DNA of 64,000 nt from an uncultured Collinsella sp. Lineage in GTDB: Bacteria > Actinomycetota > Coriobacteriia > Coriobacteriales > Coriobacteriaceae. The notes under the pieces are model-generated. The model had not been told where the DNA came from. It did no database searches and saw nothing but the letters and a program-made list of their open reading frames with translations. The position numbers and the translations under genes were made by a program. The DNA lies in contig CAUHFS010000001.1 of the NCBI GenBank assembly GCA_959605475.1, positions 1-64,000 on the forward strand, written 5' to 3'. Shown here in pieces: positions 18,282 through 27,248 of the stretch. Position 1 is the first letter of the stretch. Every line of letters starts with the position of its first letter.

Positions 18282-21200
18282 ATGCCGAAACGTACTGACA
18301 TCAAGCGCATCCTCGTCATTGGTTCGGGCCCCATCGTTATTGGCCAGGCCTGTGAGTTCGACTACTCCGGCGCCCAGGCCTGCAAGGTGCTCAAGGAGGA
18401 TGGCTTTGAGGTCATCCTAGTCAACTCCAATCCGGCAACCATCATGACCGACCCGGGTCTTGCCGACCGCACCTATGTTGAGCCTATCACCGCCGAGTTC
18501 ATTGAGCGCGTGATCAAGAAGGAACGTCCGGACGCGCTGCTGCCCACGCTGGGCGGCCAGACCGGTCTGAACGCCGCCGTCGAGCTGGCAAAGGACGGCA
18601 CGCTCGACAAGTACGGCGTCGAGATGATCGGCTGCGACCTGGCCGCTATCGAGCGCGGCGAAGACCGCAAGCTCTTTAACGAGGCCATGGCCGAGATTGG
18701 CCTGGAGGTCGCGCGCTCGGGCTATGCCTACAGCGTGACCGACGCCGAGGCTATCGCCGAGCGCGTGGGCTATCCCTGCGTGCTGCGTCCGAGCTTTACC
18801 TTGGGCGGTGCCGGTGGCGGCATCGCGCATACCCACGAGGAGCTCGTCTCCATCGTGAGCCAGGGCTTGGAGCTCTCGCCCGCCCACGAGGTGCTGGTCG
18901 AGGAGTCCATCGAGGGCTGGAAAGAGTATGAGATGGAGGTCATGCGTGACCACGCCGGCAACGGCATCATCGTGTGCTCCATCGAGAATCTCGACCCCAT
19001 GGGCGTGCATACCGGCGACTCCATCACCGTGGCGCCGGCGCAGACGCTCTCCGACCTTGAGTATCAGCGCATGCGCGTGGCCTCGCTCGCCATTCTGGAG
19101 AAGATCGGCGTCGAGACCGGTGGCTCCAACGTGCAGTTTGCCGTGAACCCCAACACCGGTCGCTTGATCGTCATCGAGATGAACCCGCGCGTGAGCCGTT
19201 CGTCCGCGCTGGCCTCCAAGGCCACGGGTTTTCCCATCGCTAAGGCCGCCGCGCGCCTGGCTGTGGGCTATACGCTCGACGAAATCGTCAACGACATCAC
19301 CAAGGCCACGCCCGCCTGCTTTGAGCCCACGATCGACTACTGCGTCGTTAAGGTGCCGCGCTTTGCCTTCGAGAAGTTCAAGGGTACCGACCCCACGCTC
19401 ACCACGCGCATGAAGGCCGTAGGCGAGATCATGGCGATCGGCCGCACCTTTGAGGAGGCCTTCGGCAAGGCCATGCGCTCGCTGGAGGACGGCCATCAGG
19501 GCATTTGCGCCGGTGGCAAGGAGGGTGCCGACAAGCTGAGTGACGACGAGCTCGCTCAAGCCGTGGCAACGCCGACCGAGCACCGCATTTTCTTTGTGGT
19601 CGAGGCCCTGCGCCGTGGCTGGGACATCGCTCGCATCCATGCCATCTGCGGCATCGACCCGTGGTACCTCAACCGTATCAACGACATGGTGCAGGTTCAG
19701 GAGAGCATCCGCGGCCTGCGTGTGGAGGACATTGACGCTGACGCGATGCGCCTGCTCAAGCAGTACGGCACGAGCGACGCCGAGATTGCCGCGCTGACCG
19801 GCTCGGACGAGCGCTTTGTGCGCGCCTATCGCAAGGGTCTGGGTGTGGTTCCCAGCATGAAGACGGTCGATACCTGCGCTGCGGAGTTCTCGAGCGCCAC
19901 GGAGTACCACTACAAGACGTACGAGAACATCTACCGAACGAGCCCGGATGCCAAGAAGTGCGTGGCTCCCGACGAGACCACGCCGGCGGACAAGCCCAAG
20001 GCGATGATCCTGGGCGCCGGCCCCAACCGCATTGGCCAGGGTATCGAGTTCGATTACTGCTGCGTGCACGCGAGCTACGCGCTGGCGGCCCGCGGCTTTG
20101 AGACCATCATGGTCAACTGCAACCCCGAGACCGTCTCGACTGACTACGACACCTCGGACCGCTTGTACTTTGAGCCGCTCACCTACGAGGACGTCATGGA
20201 TGTCATCGATGTTGAGCGTCCCGACGGCGTTGTGGTGACGCTCGGCGGCCAGACTCCGCTTAAGCTGGCGCGCATGCTCGAGGAGAGCGGCGTGAACATC
20301 ATGGGCACCAAGCCCGATGCCATCGACTTTGCCGAGGACCGCGAGCGCTTTGCCGCCCTGCTCGACAAGCTGGGCATCATGTATCCGCCGGCGGGCCAGG
20401 CCACGTCGTTTGAGGAGGCCGAGGCCGTGGCCGCGCACATCGGCTACCCGCTGCTGGTGCGTCCGAGCTACGTGCTGGGCGGCCGCGGCATGATGATCGC
20501 CTACGATGCCGAGCATCTGCGCGATTACATGGCCGAGGCTGCGCGCATTAGCCCCGACTACCCGGTGTATCTCGACCGCTTCCTGGAGGGTGCGATCGAG
20601 TCCGACGTTGACGCCCTGTGCGACGGCGAAGAGGTCTACATCGGCGGTATCCTGGAGCATATCGAGGAGGCCGGTATTCACTCCGGCGACTCTGCGACCT
20701 GCATCCCGCCGTTCAGCTTTAGCGAGAGCCTGCAGGCGAAGCTCCGCGAGACCACGCGCCGCATCGCGATGGCGCTGGGCGTGCGCGGCCTGGTCAACGT
20801 ACAGTACGCCATCAAGGGCGAGACCGTCTACGTGATCGAGGCCAACCCGCGCGCAAGCCGTACCGTGCCGTTTATCTCCAAGGCCACCGGCGTGCCGCTG
20901 GCCAAGTGCGCGGCACGTATCATGGCAGGCGATTCCATTGCGAGCCTGGGCCTGCCGAGCGACGAGCGTCAACTGGACTGGTTCTGCATGAAGGAAGCCG
21001 TCATGCCCTGGGGCCGTTTCCCCGGTGCTGACGTTATCCTGGGGCCCGAGATGAAGTCGACGGGCGAGGTCATGGGTATCGCCAAGAGCTATCCCGAGGC
21101 ATATGCCAAGACGCAGCTGGCGATCGACTACAAGCTGCCCGACCCCAGTGCCGGCAAGGTATTCATCAGCGTGTGCGACCGCGACAAGCGTCACATCCTT

Positions 21201-21596
21201 TCGGTCGCCCGTATCCTGCGCTACCTGGGCTTTGACATCTGCTCCACCGAGGGTACGGCGCGCGTGCTGCGCGGCGGCAACGTGACGTGCGAAGTCGTGG
21301 AGAAGATCAGCGGCCCGCACGACGGCGAGCGTCCCAACATCGACGACCTCATCGCCGATGGCAAGATTGCGGTAATCATCAACACGCCGTACGGTCCGGG
21401 CTCGCGCGGCGATGGCTACCTGCTGCGCACCGAGGCCGTCCGTCGTGGCGTGACCTGTGTGACGGCGATGTCCGCGGCCAACACGTACGTGAGCGCCATC
21501 GAGGCCGTGCGCGAGGACCAGCAGGGTCACGGCAGCGCCAACGACATGGGCATGGACGTCATCGCCCTGCAGGACCTGCCGCAGCACACGGTGTAG
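18282..21596 (+). CDS. carB: Carbamoyl phosphate synthase large subunit
   Basis: A full-length protein of 1104 residues with two homologous ATP-grasp halves (about 1-400 and 555-935), an oligomerisation domain between them and a C-terminal MGS-like allosteric domain (about 940-1104). It starts [22 protein letters not shown], and the second half restarts at [18 protein letters not shown], the hallmark of the gene duplication. It makes carbamoyl phosphate for pyrimidine and arginine synthesis. The ATG at 18282 follows the carA stop by 1 nt with GGAG upstream, giving tight translational coupling. Confidence 0.97.
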   Translation: MPKRTDIKRILVIGSGPIVIGQACEFDYSGAQACKVLKEDGFEVILVNSNPATIMTDPGLADRTYVEPITAEFIERVIKKERPDALLPTLGGQTGLNAAVELAKDGTLDKYGVEMIGCDLAAIERGEDRKLFNEAMAEIGLEVARSGYAYSVTDAEAIAERVGYPCVLRPSFTLGGAGGGIAHTHEELVSIVSQGLELSPAHEVLVEESIEGWKEYEMEVMRDHAGNGIIVCSIENLDPMGVHTGDSITVAPAQTLSDLEYQRMRVASLAILEKIGVETGGSNVQFAVNPNTGRLIVIEMNPRVSRSSALASKATGFPIAKAAARLAVGYTLDEIVNDITKATPACFEPTIDYCVVKVPRFAFEKFKGTDPTLTTRMKAVGEIMAIGRTFEEAFGKAMRSLEDGHQGICAGGKEGADKLSDDELAQAVATPTEHRIFFVVEALRRGWDIARIHAICGIDPWYLNRINDMVQVQESIRGLRVEDIDADAMRLLKQYGTSDAEIAALTGSDERFVRAYRKGLGVVPSMKTVDTCAAEFSSATEYHYKTYENIYRTSPDAKKCVAPDETTPADKPKAMILGAGPNRIGQGIEFDYCCVHASYALAARGFETIMVNCNPETVSTDYDTSDRLYFEPLTYEDVMDVIDVERPDGVVVTLGGQTPLKLARMLEESGVNIMGTKPDAIDFAEDRERFAALLDKLGIMYPPAGQATSFEEAEAVAAHIGYPLLVRPSYVLGGRGMMIAYDAEHLRDYMAEAARISPDYPVYLDRFLEGAIESDVDALCDGEEVYIGGILEHIEEAGIHSGDSATCIPPFSFSESLQAKLRETTRRIAMALGVRGLVNVQYAIKGETVYVIEANPRASRTVPFISKATGVPLAKCAARIMAGDSIASLGLPSDERQLDWFCMKEAVMPWGRFPGADVILGPEMKSTGEVMGIAKSYPEAYAKTQLAIDYKLPDPSAGKVFISVCDRDKRHILSVARILRYLGFDICSTEGTARVLRGGNVTCEVVEKISGPHDGERPNIDDLIADGKIAVIINTPYGPGSRGDGYLLRTEAVRRGVTCVTAMSAANTYVSAIEAVREDQQGHGSANDMGMDVIALQDLPQHTV

Positions 21597-21608
21597 GTTG
21601 AGCTGACC

Positions 21609-21697
21609 GGCCGGGGCAGAGGGGGCCGAGTTTCCCCCTTCGCTCCGGCTGCAAGCAGAGGAGCGAAGGGGGAAACTCGGCCCCCTCTGCCCCGGCC
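21609..21697. repeat. Perfect 38-bp inverted repeat
   Basis: The arms at 21609-21646 and 21660-21697 are exactly complementary over 38 bp around a 13-nt loop. No T-run follows. A separate terminator sits at 21772-21811, so this is an extra element rather than the terminator itself. Confidence 0.9.
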
Positions 21698-21771
21698 TAC
21701 GGTGACTCGGGTGCACCGTGTGCTGCGGAAGGGGCTTTGCGCGATGACTAGGGCTGAGAAATAAAGTGAGT

Positions 21772-21811
21772 GTGGGCGCCGTCGTTCGTTTGAACGACGG
21801 CGCCCACGTTT
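21772..21811. terminator. Bidirectional terminator between carB and the GntR gene
   Basis: A perfect 16-bp stem (21772-21787 with 21792-21807) around a 4-nt loop, followed by a T-rich tail. The flanking genes converge on it. Confidence 0.8.
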
Positions 21812-21816
21812 TGGAT

Positions 21817-22599
21817 TTATTGGGCTGTGGCGGTGAAGGTTGTTTTGTCGGCGGCGATGTGCACGTGCAGCTTTGCCTGACCGTCGCAGCTGATGAGCAC
21901 GCCTACCTCGAACGGGGTTCCCGTCTTGTCGTAGGTCGAACGCACGATGCGCATCGCCGCCTTACCGGTGTTCTGTCCCAAAAGGCGCGCCTCATGCTTG
22001 TCGAGGTTGACCGTCTCGTAGACGGCATCGACGCTTGCGGGCAGGATGCCGGTCTTTTCCGCGATATAGGCGTAGAGCGAGCCATCCACGTCTTTGCGTG
22101 TGAGCTCGGGGCAAAGTGACACGGGGATATAGACGTAGTTGAGCTCCATGGGTTTGTCGTTGGCGAGACGCAGGCGGCGAATCTCCCAGACGGGTGTCCC
22201 CTCGGGCACTTTGAGCCCAGAGGCGATGCCGCGGACGGCCGGTATGCTTGAAAAGGCGAGAATCTGCGAGCTCGGAACCCGTCCCGCTTCGCGCATCCGC
22301 GCGCTGAAATTCAGGGCCAGGTCGATGCCGGGTGCTGAGGTTTGGGGTTTGATGAACGTGCCCTGCCCACGTTTGCGCACCACGCGCCCCTCGATGACGA
22401 GATCTTGGAAGCAACGGCGCACGGTCGCGCGCGATAACTCTAGCCGCTCACAGATTTCGAGCTCGCGTGGCAGCGGCGTCTTGGTGTCGAACGCCTGGCT
22501 GGCGATAAGCAGGGCGATTCGATGTTTAAGTTGGACATAGAGCGGCGTATCACCGCTGCGGTCGAAGGGTTCGGAGGCGAGAAACGAGATCATACCCAT
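21817..22599 (-). CDS. GntR-family transcriptional regulator (HutC/UTRA type)
   Basis: A protein of about 260 residues. The N-terminal winged helix (about 10-80) has the GntR pattern TPLPRELEICERLELSRATVRRCFQDLVIEGRVVRKRGQGTF (split here: RELEICERLELSRATVRR, then GRVVRKRGQGTF). A UTRA effector domain (about 95-250) binds a small sugar-phosphate-like ligand in this subfamily. It is divergent from the PTS operon and probably controls it, with candidate operators at 22773-22821. The start at 22599 is favoured by GGAGG 7 nt upstream. Confidence 0.88.
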   Translation of the reverse strand: MGMISFLASEPFDRSGDTPLYVQLKHRIALLIASQAFDTKTPLPRELEICERLELSRATVRRCFQDLVIEGRVVRKRGQGTFIKPQTSAPGIDLALNFSARMREAGRVPSSQILAFSSIPAVRGIASGLKVPEGTPVWEIRRLRLANDKPMELNYVYIPVSLCPELTRKDVDGSLYAYIAEKTGILPASVDAVYETVNLDKHEARLLGQNTGKAAMRIVRSTYDKTGTPFEVGVLISCDGQAKLHVHIAADKTTFTATAQ

Positions 22600-22772
22600 G
22601 GGGTACCTCCATGTCGTGGGCGTACGTGACATGGTCTGACACTGCGGGGCAAACCGGAGATGCCAGGCCCGATTCTTGCTGGTATGTATGGTGCATAAGG
22701 AACATAAAACATTTATCAGACAATCTACCTGCTATTTTAAAAATAATTAGAAGAAAAAATAATTTAGGCACA

Positions 22773-22821
22773 AAAATAGTTGCTACCGTTAACCGATGAA
22801 TAGTTGCCGTTCGCAACTATT
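22773..22821. promoter_or_regulatory. Repeated TAGTTGC operator-like sites
   Basis: A perfect palindrome AATAGTTGC-CGTTC-GCAACTATT (22799-22821) and an upstream single site AAAATAGTTGC (22773-22783) lie in the AT-rich gap between the GntR gene and the PTS operon. They are plausible regulator binding sites. Confidence 0.5.
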
Positions 22822-22907
22822 TTCTTGTACCGAACATGCCCCGGCGCAACAATAATCTCAGCAAAAAGCAAAGCCGTGCGACACACGGCAGGTCGAGAGG
22901 AGACCGC

Positions 22908-23342
22908 ATGCGGTATCTGGTAATGGTCAGTCACGGAACGCTCGCTCCCGGACTGCACAGTGTCCTCAAGATGCTCGGCAATGACGCCCCGAACATCTTG
23001 TCGACGAGTCTCGTGGACGGCATGGGCGCTGACGAGTATGTCGAGAACGTCAAGGCGATGCTCGCTCCCGTTACCGCCGATGACGAGGTTGTCCTGCTTG
23101 GTGACATCCTGGGCGGATCGCCGCTCACCAATGCCATGAACACGCTGGCCGAGAAGGGCCTGCTCGCCCACACCATTGCCTTCGGCGGTATGAATCTGCC
23201 CATGGCTATGACCGCCATGATGGGGCTTGCCAGCATGGACCTGGATTCCCTCAAGCAGATGATGCTGCAGGAGGGCAAGAACGGTATGTCCGAGCTCGTT
23301 GTCCCGACCGATGACGCCGATGACGAGGACGACGACATCTAG
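22908..23342 (+). CDS. PTS mannose/fructose/sorbose family IIA component
   Basis: A protein of 144 residues. EIIA-Man fold: MRYLVMVSHGTLAPGL with the phospho-accepting His in SHG near residue 9, then the LGDILGGSPLTNAM segment near 63-76 and an acidic tail DDADDEDDDI. It takes phosphate from HPr and passes it to IIB. The start at 22908 is chosen for GAGAGGAGACCGC upstream; the longer in-frame reading has no site. First gene of the IIA-IIB-IIC-IID operon under likely GntR control. Confidence 0.92.
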   Translation: MRYLVMVSHGTLAPGLHSVLKMLGNDAPNILSTSLVDGMGADEYVENVKAMLAPVTADDEVVLLGDILGGSPLTNAMNTLAEKGLLAHTIAFGGMNLPMAMTAMMGLASMDLDSLKQMMLQEGKNGMSELVVPTDDADDEDDDI

Positions 23343-23421
23343 GCAGCGCATCCGCCCAAATTTTTGTGATGGAGCGGAGGTTAAGAGGAAAGACCCCCGG
23401 TGATAAAGAAAGGGAGAACGC

Positions 23422-23910
23422 ATGATTTCGTTCATCCGTATTGACGACCGTATGATCCATGGACAGACCGTTACCCGTTGGGCCCTCGAGTATCCCTGCG
23501 ACGGTCTTATCGCCGTCAACGACGCTGCAGCGTCCAACCCCGTGCTCAAGGAGGCCTACAAGAGTGCCTCGGGCAAGAAGACGTTCGTGTGGACCAAGGA
23601 GCACTTTAAGGAGGTCTCCGAGAAGGTTCTCAAGTCCGACACCAAGTACTTCCTGATCACCAAGAACCCGCTCGACATGAAGGAACTTCTCGTCGATTTT
23701 GGCTTTAAGCCCGGCATGGACCGCATCATCGTCGGTCCCTGCAACGATCGTCCCGGCACCACCAAGCTCGGCAACAACCAGTCGATTACGCAGGAAGAGG
23801 CCCAGGCGCTCGAGGATCTCACCAACGCCGGCTACACGGTCGAGTTCGCCCTTATCAAGGAGAAGTCCATCGGTGAGTGGCCCAAGTTCCGCGGTCAGTT
23901 TGGCTTCTAG
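23422..23910 (+). CDS. PTS mannose/fructose/sorbose family IIB component
   Basis: A protein of 162 residues of the PTSIIB sorbose subfamily. The active-site His is in RIDDRMIHGQTVTRWA (residue 14), which receives phosphate from IIA and gives it to the incoming sugar. AAAGGGAG lies ahead of the ATG. The 79-nt gap to IIA has no clear hairpin, so the genes are likely on one transcript. The substrate is not readable from this protein; mannose, fructose, sorbose and the hexosamines GlcN and GalNAc are all handled by family members. Confidence 0.92.
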   Translation: MISFIRIDDRMIHGQTVTRWALEYPCDGLIAVNDAAASNPVLKEAYKSASGKKTFVWTKEHFKEVSEKVLKSDTKYFLITKNPLDMKELLVDFGFKPGMDRIIVGPCNDRPGTTKLGNNQSITQEEAQALEDLTNAGYTVEFALIKEKSIGEWPKFRGQFGF

Positions 23911-23982
23911 TTAGGCGCCAGCCGCATTTTGGTATCTACAGCCCTTGGTGAAAGGGGCTGAGGAATAAAGAAAGGGGAAAGC

Positions 23983-24840
23983 ATGGCAATCAATGCATTC
24001 CAAGCCGCGCTGTTCGGCCTGTTCGCCTGCCTGGCATCACTGCCTGGCATGGGCGGCACGACGATTGGCAACTACACTCTGGGTCGTCCTCTGGTCGCCG
24101 GCCTCATCGTCGGCATCATCATGGGCGATATGCAGACGGGCATCCTCGTCGGCGCTGCCATCCAGGTTGTCTACATCGCTCTCGTGACCCCCGGCGGAAC
24201 CGTCTCCGCCGACGTCCGCGCCGTGTCCTATATCGGTATCCCGCTGGCGATCCTCGCCATCAAGAACTCGGGCATCGATCCCGCCTCCGCTGAGGCTGCC
24301 GGCATGGCCGCATCCCTCGGTGCCGCCGTCGGCACGCTCGGCACTGTGCTCTTCTATGGCACCGCCACCATCAACCTGGTGTGGCAGGGCATGGGCTGGA
24401 AGTGGCTCGAGAAGGGCGATCTCCACAAGCTCTACCTGGTCAACAACGTTCTGCCTTGGATTGGTCACATCGTCTGCTCGTTCCTCCCGACGTTCATCAT
24501 CACCATGGGCGGCACCGCCATGGTCGACCTCATGAAGACCTACATGCCCATGGACGGCATCGCGATGAAGACGCTGTTCACCGTCGGCTCGCTGCTGCCT
24601 ACCGTCGGTATCGCCATCCTGCTCAAGCAGGTCATCTCTAAGCCCACGGACTTCCTGACGTTCTTCTTCGGCTTCACCCTGTCCGCTGTCATGGGATGCA
24701 ACCTGATTGCCGCTGCCGGCATCGGCTGCTTCTTCGCCCTGATCAACTATGAGATCGCTTCGCTCAAGATCGACCTCGCAAACGCTCCCAAGGCAGCTAT
24801 CGCCTCGGGCTCCGATGATGAGGAAGAGGAGGACATATAA
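23983..24840 (+). CDS. PTS mannose/fructose/sorbose family IIC component
   Basis: A 285-residue membrane protein with about eight hydrophobic segments, of the PTS EII-C family (EIIC-Man). Typical features are MGGTTIGNYTLGRPLVAGLIVG near the start and the Gly-rich QVVYIALVTPGGTVSADVR segment. It forms the sugar channel together with IID. It ends in an acidic tail. Its stop codon TAA overlaps the ATG of IID by one base, giving translational coupling. Confidence 0.93.
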   Translation: MAINAFQAALFGLFACLASLPGMGGTTIGNYTLGRPLVAGLIVGIIMGDMQTGILVGAAIQVVYIALVTPGGTVSADVRAVSYIGIPLAILAIKNSGIDPASAEAAGMAASLGAAVGTLGTVLFYGTATINLVWQGMGWKWLEKGDLHKLYLVNNVLPWIGHIVCSFLPTFIITMGGTAMVDLMKTYMPMDGIAMKTLFTVGSLLPTVGIAILLKQVISKPTDFLTFFFGFTLSAVMGCNLIAAAGIGCFFALINYEIASLKIDLANAPKAAIASGSDDEEEEDI

Positions 24841-25667
24841 TGGCAGAGAAGAAGAAACTCTCTAAGAAAACGCTTGCCAAGTCGTTCCGTAACTGGTCCT
24901 ATGGCAACCTGACTTGCTTCTCGCAGGAGCACATGCAGACCTTCGGTTACCTGTGCGCCATGCTTCCGATCGTCGAGGAGCTCTACGACACGCCCGAGGA
25001 GCAGAAGCAGGCCCTCCAGACCTACTCCGCGTTCTTCAACACCGAGCCGCAGATCGGCACCATGATTGTCGGCGTCACCGCCGGCCTCGAGGAGGCTCGC
25101 GCAAACGGCGAGGCCATCGATGACGACGCCATCAACGGCATCCGCGCCGGCCTCATGGGCCCGCTCGCCGGCCTTGGCGACTCGCTGATCGTCGGTACCC
25201 TGATCCCGATCCTGCTCGGTATCGCCCTCGGTCTCTCGACCGGCGGCTCCCCGCTCGGCGCTATCTTCTATATCGTCGTGTGGAACCTGCTCATGTACCT
25301 CGGCATGCGCTTTGCCTACAACCAGGGCTATGAGCTCGGCGGCAAGGCAGTCGAGGCCCTCGTCGGCCCCAAGGCCAAGGCTCTGCGTGATTCCATCGTG
25401 ATGGTCGGTACCATGGTCATCGGTGCAGTCGGTGCTACCTGGGTCTCCATCACCTGCAGCCCCAATCTGGTGCTGCCCGGCGGCGGTAAGTTCCAGGACA
25501 CGCTCGACGGAATCTATCCGCACCTGCTGCCCATGGTCTTCATCATCTTCTGCTGGTACATGATGACCAAGAAGAAGGTCAACCCCATCGTTATGATGCT
25601 GATCCTCGTTGTGATCGCATTTGTGGGCGTTCTCATTGGCTTCTTCGACCCGGCACTGAGCTACTAG
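24840..25667 (+). CDS. PTS mannose/fructose/sorbose family IID component
   Basis: A 275-residue EIID-Man family protein. The N-terminus KKLSKKTLAKSFRNW and the motif QEHMQTFGYLCAMLPIVEELY are typical, followed by GLMGPLAGLGDSLI and a C-terminal membrane region. IIC and IID together form the permease of this PTS class. The presence of IID confirms the mannose family. The gene ends the operon with a strong terminator 23 nt downstream. Confidence 0.94.
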   Translation: MAEKKKLSKKTLAKSFRNWSYGNLTCFSQEHMQTFGYLCAMLPIVEELYDTPEEQKQALQTYSAFFNTEPQIGTMIVGVTAGLEEARANGEAIDDDAINGIRAGLMGPLAGLGDSLIVGTLIPILLGIALGLSTGGSPLGAIFYIVVWNLLMYLGMRFAYNQGYELGGKAVEALVGPKAKALRDSIVMVGTMVIGAVGATWVSITCSPNLVLPGGGKFQDTLDGIYPHLLPMVFIIFCWYMMTKKKVNPIVMMLILVVIAFVGVLIGFFDPALSY

Positions 25668-25689
25668 TCATCATCCCCTGGCCCCCTGT

Positions 25690-25724
25690 AAGGCCGTGCG
25701 GCCTCAACCGCACGGCCTTCTGAT
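25690..25724 (+). terminator. Terminator of the PTS operon
   Basis: AAGGCCGTGCGG pairs with CCGCACGGCCTT around CCTCAA, followed by CTGATTTT. Confidence 0.8.
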
Positions 25725-25862
25725 TTTGCGCCGCCCTTCAAGGGCAATATGGCCAGCGACCTCCATCGCCTACACGACACCCGCTATATTGCTCTTGAAA
25801 GATGACGTATTCGACAAACGATGCACTTGCGCATGATGCACACTTTGCACGAGGAGGACCAT

Positions 25863-26189
25863 ATGCACGAGAAACATGGACACGACCTTTCGCGCGACGA
25901 CTTGATTCGCGAGGCAAAGATGCAGACCGATGCTATTCAGCGGCTCAATGTTTGGCTGCGCCTGGGCTATTCGCTCGTGGCGATTGGCTTTTTGATGGGG
26001 ATGTGGGGTATGCAGGGCGGCCCCGGCTGGGGTGTCCCCGTGGGCATCGTGTGCCTGGTGGTGGGCACTCCGCTTTCGATCGTGCTTAAGGTCGGCACGA
26101 CCAACGCCAAAAAGAATGTCGAGCGCATGCTCGAGGCCGCTGGTGTCGACGTTGAGGAGCTTATGCGACGCAAGAAGGACGAGCAATAG
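25863..26189 (+). CDS. Small two-pass membrane protein, unknown function
   Basis: A 108-residue protein I do not recognise. A His- and Asp-rich N-terminus (MHEKHGHDLSRDD) precedes two hydrophobic helices (about 40-56 and 60-76) with a Gly-rich turn, then a charged helical tail ending KKDEQ. The start at 25863 has GAGGAGG at 25850-25856, while earlier in-frame ATG codons do not. It is a stand-alone gene between the PTS operon and the MarR regulator. The His-rich start could bind metal, but this is only a guess from composition. Confidence 0.6.
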   Translation: MHEKHGHDLSRDDLIREAKMQTDAIQRLNVWLRLGYSLVAIGFLMGMWGMQGGPGWGVPVGIVCLVVGTPLSIVLKVGTTNAKKNVERMLEAAGVDVEELMRRKKDEQ

Positions 26190-26257
26190 ACTTCCGCGTT
26201 GGGGTATCATAAATAATTGTTGCGAATGTTAACTAATGTACGGCAAATGACGGTTTT

Positions 26258-26734
26258 ATGGCCCTTCTAGAGTTGCAAAGGACAATATCCCCAGTGGATT
26301 ACGATGACGTCGCTCGAAAACTGATTGTGTACTCACGTTCCCTTGCCAAGGGATCCTTGAGTGCTGCCGGCGGCGCCAGTGTGGGCGAGGCACCGGTTTT
26401 ACAGTATCTATCGGGTATTGACGGTGATGTCATTCCCTCCGAGATTGCCAAGAAGCTGAAATTCTCCCGTGCGCGCATGTCGCATATCTTGGATTCACTC
26501 GAGAGTAAGGGTTACGTTCAGCGCAGGACTGATCCAAACGATCGTCGGCGTGTGCTGGTGAGCATTACCGAGGAAGGCCGTGATTTCGCGGCGAAAAAAA
26601 ATGCCGAGAGTGTGGCATCGCTCTCGAAACAACTCTCAGCGCTCGGCGAGCACGATGCCCAGGAGCTCGTGCGCATCCTGAATAAAGCTTACAGCCTTAC
26701 CTATGATGCCGACGACTACCTGGACAATCTATAA
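26258..26734 (+). CDS. MarR-family transcriptional regulator
   Basis: A protein of 158 residues with a winged helix-turn-helix in the middle (about 62-110): SEIAKKLKFSRARMSHILDSLESKG followed by the wing RRTDPNDRRRVLVSITEEGR, which is the MarR signature (quoted in pieces: SRARMSHILDSLE, then RRTDPNDRRR). Flanking helices form the dimer interface. No strong ribosome binding site is seen ahead of the ATG. It precedes the long non-coding stretch before the GH31 glycosidase gene and could regulate it, but the sequence does not prove this. Confidence 0.88.
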   Translation: MALLELQRTISPVDYDDVARKLIVYSRSLAKGSLSAAGGASVGEAPVLQYLSGIDGDVIPSEIAKKLKFSRARMSHILDSLESKGYVQRRTDPNDRRRVLVSITEEGRDFAAKKNAESVASLSKQLSALGEHDAQELVRILNKAYSLTYDADDYLDNL

Positions 26735-26876
26735 GGATAAAGACAGACATTTAGGTGCATCTTGAAATGCACCCGGGACAGTTGTGCCCATCAGCCACCG
26801 TCAACATCTCATTCCAAACCAAATCAGCCAACGTACGTCATGGCAATCCCCGGTAGGTTGCAGGATGGCGGCTGAG

Positions 26877-26922
26877 CCTTTCCCTCGGGAAACTTCGCGA
26901 AGCCCAGTTCCCGAGGGAAAGG
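26877..26922. repeat. 16-bp inverted repeat
   Basis: CCTTTCCCTCGGGAA(A)C pairs with GTTCCCGAGGGAAAGG around a 13-nt loop. It is not followed by a T-run. Confidence 0.65.
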
Positions 26923-27198
26923 TATGGTCTGTGTAATACCAGATAAACAGTACATTTTTGCTAGATTGGTATTTGACTGAAGAACCAATTGGTATGGCTT
27001 ATTAAGCCCACCTTGCCGCTGACGCTCATTTTACTGCCGCTGGTGGACTTCCGAACTTGGTTGCGCAAGTGCTCCCATATATTGATATGACCTAGTAGGT
27101 GGCTATCTGGTTACTACCAGTTGGCCCCTTGGTAACGGGTGGCCCCATTGTGCGGAATGTACCGAACATCCCCGTTTGATACGTTTTCCCATGCTGCC

Positions 27199-27208
27199 GG
27201 GGGGGGGG
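27199..27208 (+). repeat. Homopolymer run of ten G
   Basis: Ten consecutive G lie 40 nt ahead of the GTG start of the surface glycosidase. Such runs change length by slippage. Loss of one G would put the ATG at 27191 in frame with the gene with no stop between. Confidence 0.9.
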
Positions 27209-27248
27209 CGTCCTCGGCACCTCAGCATCTCGGAAGAAAGGAGACCAG

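Larger units (their letters stand above)
26735..27248. other. 514-nt gene-free region upstream of the GH31 gene
   Basis: No gene seen. It contains a small hairpin GGTGCAT/ATGCACC (26755-26772), a 16-bp inverted repeat (26877-26922), repeated ATTGGTAT boxes with an ACCAATTGGT palindrome (about 26967-26997), and the ten-G run at 27199-27208. It probably holds the promoter and control sites of the glycosidase gene. Confidence 0.6.

Noticed and set aside
18417..21716. A 1099-codon open frame antisense to carB (and similar long antisense frames at 2016-3683, 8738-10120, 11685-13514 and 13489-15903)
   Set aside because: High-GC codon bias leaves the reverse frame open. The translations are rich in Val, His, Gly and Ala with no domain, and the sense frames are well-known genes.
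23422..25667. Assigning a specific sugar to the PTS
   Set aside because: The mannose-family components do not reveal the substrate by sequence inspection, and no catabolic gene is in the operon.
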